A DNA stretch of 64,000 bases from Spongilla lacustris. Its lineage: Eukaryota; Porifera; Demospongiae; Spongillida; Spongillidae. The stretch is taken from the NCBI GenBank assembly GCA_949361645.1, contig OX442422.1, forward strand, positions 668,580-732,579. The letters are read 5' to 3'. How positions within the stretch are numbered: position 1 is the first letter of the stretch; each line of letters opens with the position of its first letter. Shown in pieces: positions 56,741 through 64,000 of the stretch. The position numbers were made by a program, and so were the translations under genes. A model generated the notes under the pieces. That model had not been told where the DNA came from and made no database searches. It saw only the letters and a list, made by a program, of their open reading frames with translations.

Positions 56741-58383
56741 CGACGGGATCTTAGCTACGTAGCTAGCTAAGAGACAAAATCAGATATGCGCACAAATTAC
56801 TGTGTGCTGCTTGGGATGCGATGCTATTAGCTCCGAGAGAGCTGTAATCTCTTTAGATTTGTTTTTTGCGTGTGTAATAACACACGCGTGTATACACGTG
56901 TGCGTCTCCGTTTCCTAACTCACAGAATGGCATTGCATGTCAAATTCTTATCAGCCCGTAGTAGTGTCTGTCTGTACGATTGTGCTAATTGGTGCGCACC
57001 ACATTGGATGTAAACATGTAATTAGCTCGTAACACCCACGTAGGAGGTGGGGCATTGCTTTTTAAAAAAAGATCCGCCTCCGAATTGTATCACGTGATTG
57101 AGACTGCTTATTCAATCACGAAATAAGTCTTGGGACGAGGTCGTGTGCGCAAGCGTACGCGAAGAAAAATAAGTAGTGGGTCGTAGTTTTAGTTGTGAAT
57201 GTGAAAAAAATCCAAAATTTTGAACGAAGCTTCACAATCGATATGTGAACACATACGAACTTTCAAATTCAGTTAATTTGTTGTGCTTATTAAAATTAAT
57301 TAGCATGATTAATAATGTATTAATTTAATAGATGTAAAAAAATTTGAGGAAACCGACTAACTTGGTTTCAAAATATGAGATTTTTTTCTTACTCCTATCA
57401 AAAGTTATTCTCGTTCAAAAGCGTTGCGTTCATTCGTGGACACCCTGTATAATAGAGAACCCCTGCATGTGTATGAGTTATATACTGACGATATATACCT
57501 ACTGTAACTGTATTTAAAAAATTATTACTTCATAGGATCAGTTACTATTAAACGGTTTTTTTTTTTTTTTACTTCTATAAGTAATGTATGACTGATATCA
57601 GTTTTAATTTGCTGGTGTACACCAGGATATAAGATAGATATTAAAAATTTATAGGATAGATATTAAAACTTGTATATGTTGTAAGGATCTGTTCCAGTGC
57701 AACACCACAAGGTACAATCCTCTCAGTTGCTACAATGTCAAAGCATTCCTTACATTATTTCTCACATGCATTTCATATTAGTTTACAAATCCATTTGCAT
57801 ACATTAAATGTGCAATGCATCAAGCATTATTGATATTTGAATGCATAATACAATACTTAATGTACACATGATATGGGTACAATCTATATAGTTAAATCAA
57901 AATAGAAAACGGCTGTGGCATTGGCCCTCACTAGATGGAGGTTGAGCCTGACATAGATGTCTGTCTGCATGTAAGAGTGGCAAGCTGTGATGCCAGATGA
58001 GAGATCACTGTTCTCACCAATAGCAGTACTAGTAGTGTGTATACACACATCCATATGGAATTGAGCTTGGTCAGCTAGGTAAAAGGATGGAGGGGCGGAA
58101 AGGTGGTGGGGGTGGGGCACACACATTTTTTGCTTATTATATAAAAGTGGTAGGATAATATGCATTAACTTCTGTGCGTTTTACTGTCCGAGCGTCCATT
58201 TTGTCAGAAAAATGTAAAAGGTTTTGAGTTTTAAAGTCTCATTCCAGATCAGAATAGGAACCATTTCTGATGAATGTGCTTATATAAACCAGATATCTTC
58301 CATTTATGGCTTGTTGACATGTCTAGACATAGGGTAGCAGCTGCTTGCATTATAAGGGCTGACCTTGAAAGCATGAATATGAT

Positions 58384-58428
<45 letters not shown>

Positions 58429-58860
58429 AATGTACATGTAGATGTGTGAGTCAGTTTCTGCCTTCAATCTGTGGATCCCTCTTTCCAAGAGGATCACAAC
58501 AAATACCTAAAGCCTGAAAAGGGGCTTTGTCCCAACACAGGCAAGCCAACAGCGTCCTTCATACACCCTGGCTGGCTTAATGTACAGCATGTCAATAGCC
58601 CAGTACATATGTGTGCAATAAAACATTGTATAAGCCTTGAAATTGCTTCATTTTAAAAGCACCTTTACAAGAATGCAGAAAATATTCAAATCAGTTTTAG
58701 TTTGTGTGATCTTTCATCCCTGTAGACATGTTCAGCTCCAACCTGTCGTGATGGATGACCAAAGCACTTCTAGTAATGTTGCACACAATCACATACACAA
58801 GCACACATCACACATGAATACATGATACAATAAGTGCACATTACACGGAGCCACAAGCAC
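56741..58860. other. Intergenic, no gene recognised
   Basis: Holds an ACACACGCGTGTATACACGTG palindromic patch near 56879, a possible mariner-like end (GTGGACACCCTGTATA at about 57437-57452) without a visible partner, and a (GT)n tract at 58387-58426. Small frames have no recognisable domain. Confidence 0.5.
58387..58426 (+). repeat. (GT)n microsatellite
   Basis: About 20 uninterrupted GT units. Confidence 0.95.
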
Positions 58861-58865
58861 CATAG

Positions 58866-59010
58866 TAATACGTAAGGGGAGGAGTAGGGGTTAGTAGTAG
58901 GTAAGGGGAGGAGTAGGGGTAGTAGTAGGTAAGGGGAGGAGTAGTACGGGTAGTAGGTACATGTAAGGGGAGGAGTAGGGTAGTAGTAGGAATAGGGGTA
59001 GGCATAGTTT
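58866..59010 (+). repeat. GTAAGGGGAGGAGTAGGGGTAG minisatellite
   Basis: Four to five imperfect copies of GTAAGGGGAGGAGTAGGG with TAGTAGTAG linkers. G-rich and possibly quadruplex-forming. Confidence 0.85.
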
Positions 59011-59069
59011 CATTTACAATGTAGCTTGGTGTGTGTGTGTGTGCGTGCTGTAGTAAACCCTTGAATAAG

Positions 59070-60800
59070 TACGACTAAAGGGGGTGAGGCATGCGGAAGG
59101 AAGGCCCCTCGTTATACTACTGCTGTGTTACATGCACTGGAGTGTAGGGATGGGTCAGTTACATTTTTTATAAGTACACGGGGGAGGGGATTGAGCTCAG
59201 CCCACACACTCTACTATGTATCACACAGAGGCGCATATCACATACACGTATAGAGGCACTCATCACTCAACAAGCACATATATCACACAGGTACACAAAT
59301 AAACATTAAAGACCACACATCTCAACGTCAATACATACCACCTACCACTTAGTCTACATACATTCTTATTACACCACACATCCCATACATCTCCATCGTG
59401 TTCCTACATCACCACTGTACACTTCCTCTTTCACCATCATCCCTCCCCCACCCTCCATCACAACAACCCACCCACCACTATACCTCTATCACCACTATGC
59501 CTCCATCACCATGTACCTAATCACCACTGCATTCTACATCTTCTCCCCACCCACCATCACCCCAGTACCTCCATTTTTCATCACATCACCACAGTACCCC
59601 TCCATCCACCGAGCATCCAACTGTCAACAACTCTCAAAATCACCTAGCACACAACGCAAACTATACTCAAACAAGCTGCATCACCCATTACATACGCTAA
59701 ACACATGAAACAGTCCACCCCTCCACCAAAAGTAATTGTAGGTGTGTGGGGATATACATGTATATGAAGCTTGTGTGAGCAAAGTTAAAACAAAACTTGA
59801 AATGCAGTAAAACTTCATTAGTGGCCTAGAAAATACGTGAATGGGTCAAAAGAAGCTGCTCCTACAGATAAAGGCGTAATATAGAGTATGCGTGCAATAA
59901 AGGGGGTGAGGCAGGTGGAAGGAAGGCCCCTTGCGTTTGGCCAAACATTTTAATATGGGGAAGTACCCTTGTTACACTACTGCAGAGTTACATGCCACTG
60001 GAGCATGGGGATGGGTCAATGAAATTAAGTACGCGGATGGGGAGGGAGAGAGGGGGGTTGAGCCCCTCAGCCCACACATACATGCACTCTATGCCTATAC
60101 ATGTACCATACACATATCACAGAGAGGTACTCATCACCCCATAAGCACTATCACACAGGCACACATAACATTCTAAAGTCCACACACCATGTAAAATAAA
60201 TTTCCCAAAGCCTATACATACCACCTACAATTTCCCACCACTTAGTCTACATAAAATCTTATTACTCTATACATCTAGCAAATCACCATCTGTTCCTACA
60301 CCACCACTGTACCCTTCCCCTTTCACCATCATCTCTCTACCCATCCATCACAACTGTACCCTCACCTACCATCAACACTGTAACCTCCACCCACCATGAT
60401 ACCTCCATCACCACTATACCCCTCCATCACCCAACCACAACTGTGTTTTACATCACTATTTCACCCTCTCCCCACCCACCATCACCCCAGTACCTCCACT
60501 TTTCATCACATCACCACAGTACCACTCCCACCATACAACTGTCAACAACTCTCAACATGATATCATCTAGATTCACCTAGCAAACAACCCAAACTATATT
60601 CAAACAAGCTGCATCATCCATTACATAAGCTAAACGCATGAAACAGTCCGCCCCTCCACCAAAAGTAATTGTAGGTGTATGGGATATATATGAAGCTTGT
60701 GTGAGCAAAGTTAAAATATACCTTGTAATGCAGTAAAGCTCATTAGTGGCCTAGTAAATACGTGAATGGGTCAAAAAGAAGCTGCTCCTATAGATAAAGG
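59070..60800 (+). repeat. Tandem duplication, unit about 830-950 bp
   Basis: Two units share AAAGGGGGTGAGGCATGCGG (about 59078 and 59898), ACCACCTAC...CACTTAGTCTACAT (about 59339 and 60220), CACCCACCATCACCCCAGTA (about 59547 and 60473) and AAAAGTAATTGTAGGTGT (about 59726 and 60660). Both are rich in CACC/ATCACC simple sequence. Frames inside are low-complexity. Confidence 0.85.
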
Positions 60801-62140
60801 CGTATTCAAACAGAATATATTATGCGCGTGCAATAATTAGAACTCACTCCAAACTTTGTCTTGGTCAGCTGCTGTTTATCATATTTCTAGCTCTAGCGTA
60901 ACACAAGGACATTTGTAAAATGATACATAAGAAAAGAACTCTTACTTTGAACAGAGATAATATATATTTGAATTAGGACTGAAAATACGAAAGTCCTGTC
61001 TTTGCATCGGAGCCGATGAATTTCTATACAAAGTAGGGATTGCAACAAAGCACAGGTCTTATAATACGTAGAAGATACTGCACTAATGGTAGAAAGAAAC
61101 TTGCCACAACAAATTTTGCTTCTGCTTTTGTTAACATCGTATCTCTTACGAAAATATTCTACGGCCTGGCACGAATATTTAGATTAGCCCGAGTAATCGG
61201 TATCGGTTAATGATACAGTTTCGAACGGTGCTGTTTCAAAAAATTCATCCTTCCGGTGATCGTGTATGCACGTTTCGTTATCTACACGGATGCGTGACTG
61301 AATCCGATATTTGCAATGACCCGCGAGCGGACGCCTGAATTGCTGTGTTAGAAGATGTGGAAACTATATTTGGTTTTTTAATAAGAGTGTTAATACAGTA
61401 AGAAATAGACCTCTGAAAAGGTACGATAAAACGACTGCGATAATGAGCTCATTAAAAGTTGTGTTAAGAGCCCGTACCGTATGTTCTTAATACGCAACCT
61501 AGTTTCCAACTCCGAACAACCGTGGCTTCAGAATATGAGAAAGGTACATGTGATCGTATGGCTAGGTGCCTAAAACGTGCCGACGGTACGACACGGTAAA
61601 AAGCGAACCTCTTTAACCGTCGATTTACTGACACTGCGCGAGACCATTTCGTATGCAGATCTGCATTTTCCGCGCATATTCTTCGATATGTATCACCATA
61701 TGAACCGTATGCAGTTTTGCATACGATTCATATGCAGAGTCAGCATAACTACCGATTCGGACTGATCACTCATACGAATGGTATCATGGTCTGCATACTA
61801 TCTCTGCATACTAATTGTTTTGCATCTGCATGCGTCGTGCAGACTCGCTATATGGCACCTCATACGAAGCGTATGGTGCATTGTATGGAACTCCTTTATA
61901 GGTCTGCATATGGAGTAGTATAACCAGTACCCAAAACCATCCAATTAAAAATAATAACTGTTTTTAATAATACCAGCAACATTTTCAACTTATACATTAG
62001 AAAGTTTGAATTGCAAGTCCAGACGATGAATTTTCAGATGCCGCTCAGATGCCATCAGGGGGTGGCCTTTTCAAAGGTTAACGAATGGTTGTTCTTCCAC
62101 CCTCAATCCCGCATGACGCTGTTCTCGTGCTGCTAGCTTA
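60801..62140. other. Intergenic with a CATATG/GCATAC palindromic patch
   Basis: From about 61640 to 61920 the motifs TATGCAGA, GCATACGA and CATATG recur in both orientations (for example CATATGAACCGTATGCAG facing TTTGCATACGATTCATATG), giving imperfect hairpins. No gene. Confidence 0.5.
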
Positions 62141-62142
62141 TC

Positions 62143-62854
62143 CTAAGTGTCCGCCGCACTGTAACAACAGAAGATAAAAGTCAAAGCTTTCAAAACTGAC
62201 TTACCCTGTGTCAGCGTGATTGCGTGCGTGAAACTCTCAGCGAGAATCAGCTGTGCTATTTCAAGATATCTGTGGATATAGCAGAGATATGCACTGACAT
62301 ATGTACATCGAGAACGTACCGGCTGCGGCAGAGTGAGTTCTTTATTTATAGCCAACGTTGAACCGTTTTTCTGACTGCGATGTAACTCTGCAAATGAAAT
62401 AAAAATCAGCAATACGATTAGATCACTTACCTTTCAGTGAGTTCAATAAAATCGTCTCTATAGGAATGCAAAATAAATGTATACATTATAGAACGTAATC
62501 TAGTCCTTTTTCGCAATCGGCGTACCGTACATCTTCGGCTACTTTACTTCCATTATACTCGGCAAGGCTTGCACCTTCTTTTACTGCGCACGAACGAGGC
62601 GTAATGCTCTCTGAGGTGAACCGCCTTGTCAGCTGGATTTGGCGCTTCGATTGGTGCAGCATTTGGTCAGAGATTCTATACTGATACATCATCTCTGATT
62701 TGGTGTAACATTTTAGTGGTAGAGTAGATCTAGACTTACAAGATTTCAGCATTACTGATGCATGTTGCCGCGGGTCATTCTGTAGTTTCACTTGTCCGCA
62801 CGATCCAACACTTCTTGCTGACAGCTGCTGCTTGGTTGAATATGACACGCGCAT
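62143..62854 (-). CDS. Weak candidate spliced gene
   Basis: On the minus strand a 122-codon frame (62854-62486, MRVSYSTKQQLSARSVGSCG...) is followed by exon-like segments with good borders: ACGATTTTATTGAACTC ending AAAG|GTAAGT near 62432, then ATTTGCAG| near 62392 to CAGCCG|GTACG near 62322, and CACAG| near 62275 to ACACAGG|GTAAG near 62206. Phases do not all agree, and no domain is recognised (the last segment, LEIAQLILAESFTHAITLTQ, looks helical). It could be a fragment or a chance arrangement. Confidence 0.25.
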
Positions 62855-62869
62855 GCGTGATGGTTTTTA

Positions 62870-63154
62870 TCAATTAATATTTTTAAATAACTTTCACAAT
62901 ATTCTCAGACACATGTATTCAGCCATTTAGTAGATCGATTAATGTATGGCAGCTAACGTCAAGCTAAAGGTCTTTTTTATTTGATCTAATGGTATAATAG
63001 TCTTTTGAAACGAGTACCCTCGAGCGCTCGAGCCCGGATAAATCATACTCAATGAATTTGTTTTAGTGTGTACACTATTGCCTTAAATGGCTTGTTTGTA
63101 CCAGCTGCAGAAAAACCTCAAGTTTGTGGATAGACCTTCTCATGAGATCAAAAG

Positions 63155-63155
<1 letters not shown>
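62870..63155. other. Intergenic, no gene seen
   Basis: AT-rich; no coding signal. Confidence 0.5.

Positions 63156-63156
<1 letters not shown>

Positions 63157-63245
<89 letters not shown>
63157..63245 (+). repeat. (GT)n microsatellite
   Basis: About 44 GT units with one early GC interruption. Confidence 0.95.
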
Positions 63246-63246
<1 letters not shown>

Positions 63247-63449
63247 TGTTACATAATCTATTGACCAAGCAAGTTACTTAATCAAGATCAATACTGTCCT
63301 TCGCAATTGTTCAAACCAGTTAATAGTAGGCCTCACTTCAGACAGCATGTTTCAAGGTAAAAGTTGCTGTTGGGTCAAAGTGTCAGTAGAAAAGCAGCTA
63401 TACACAAAATCACATTATTAGCAGATAGCAAATAAGGTCTGCTGACCTA

Positions 63450-63830
63450 TGTGGAAAGAGGAGTGGAAGGAATATTAGAAATAGTGAGAAAGGAAGGGTA
63501 GGGGAAGGAAACGAAGGGAGAGGAGATGGGAAGGAGGGGACCAGCAAAGAATAAGTGGAGGGAAGGAAAGCTGAAGGGAAGAAGGGAAGAAGGGAGGGAG
63601 AGAGGGAATAAAGGAGGTTGGAGGAAGATGGACAAAACAGAAGTAGGGAAAGAGGGAAGGCTGGGGAGGAGAGGAGTGGGGAGAGTGAGATAGGAGAGTG
63701 GGGAGAGTGAGGTAGGAGAGTGGGGAGAGGTAGGATAAAGGAGAGATGGAGGGAGGAGTGGGAGAGAGAGTGAGGAGGGGAGAGTGGGGAGACGGAAGGA
63801 CAATAGGGAGGAGAAAGAAAAAGAATAAAG
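63450..63830 (+). repeat. GA-rich purine tract
   Basis: Almost pure purine sequence built from GGAAGGAAG, GGGAGAGTGAG and AGGAGAGTGGGG motifs. The minus-strand Pro/Ser/Leu frames across it are artefacts. It mirrors in composition the CT-rich array at 23-25 kb. Confidence 0.9.
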
Positions 63831-64000
63831 CACACAAGTTTCCCATTGGTTAACCTGTGCACATATCTATACATAAGGTCTGCTAGGGCTTATGTAACAG
63901 CTCTCTCCATGTTCAGTAAACCGTCCTTATGGGCATACAGCTATGGACACAAAATGTTTTAATGCTTTTACAGCAACCAATATACACGTACACCCCCAAA

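Noticed and set aside
57400..57460. Mariner-like terminal repeat GTGGACACCCTGTATA
   Set aside because: Only one end is visible; no matching left end or transposase within several kb.
62143..62412. Confident multi-exon gene on the minus strand
   Set aside because: Splice borders look good but phases between the last two segments do not agree and no domain is seen; kept only as a low-confidence feature.

Overview
The window is eukaryotic and almost certainly metazoan. Genes are cut by many short introns (often about 50-80 bp) with GT-AG borders, a C2-MUN-C2 exocytosis gene of the UNC13/BAIAP3 type is present, and the rest is a dense mixture of transposon remnants, palindromes and satellites in an AT-rich background. 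Very short introns, compact genes and this repeat style would suit a sponge (a demosponge such as Amphimedon), but that is an inference and nothing in the sequence proves it. One 200-base assembly gap lies at 31125-31324.

Layout. 0-6.3 kb: two related fold-back elements, a rearranged LINE with an inverted duplication, and a small secreted hevein-like (chitin-binding) gene on the minus strand. 6.8-18.2 kb: two tandem minus-strand UNC13/BAIAP3-like genes; the 5' copy (11.4-18.2 kb) has all domains but a 4-bp deletion in one exon, and the 3' copy (6.8-10.4 kb) lacks the C-terminal half. 18.2-22 kb and 31.3-35.6 kb: a segmental duplication; with 42.2-44 kb it carries three copies of a short secreted PKD-like gene (first truncated, second and third intact). 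22.6-31 kb: satellite country (55-60 bp minisatellite, CT-rich higher-order array, 870-bp tandem duplication, poly-G arrays, GGTGTGATGGTAGGGA array). 32.1-34.2 kb: a TIR element inserted in copy 2, with an empty site visible in copy 1.

36.9-40.2 kb: a minus-strand LINE interrupted by a 1.74-kb element with 24-bp perfect inverted repeats that carries a fragment resembling a beta-class N4/N6 DNA methyltransferase. 40.8-42.2 kb: a decayed Ty3-like integrase region with a possible short LTR. 44-53.6 kb: the most interesting object, an apparently 9.6-kb TIR element whose one long spliced gene encodes a retroviral-type integrase, a Josephin-like cysteine protease domain and a Ulp1/C48 protease domain, followed by a 17-unit array of palindromic GTTAAGG hairpins that resemble its own terminal repeats. 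53.6-64 kb: degenerate repeats, an approximately 0.9-kb tandem duplication, microsatellites and at best one weak spliced gene.

Host genes are few: the UNC13/BAIAP3-like pair (vesicle priming/exocytosis), the hevein-like secreted peptide and the PKD-like secreted proteins. The last two would both act outside the cell; no shared pathway can be shown from sequence.
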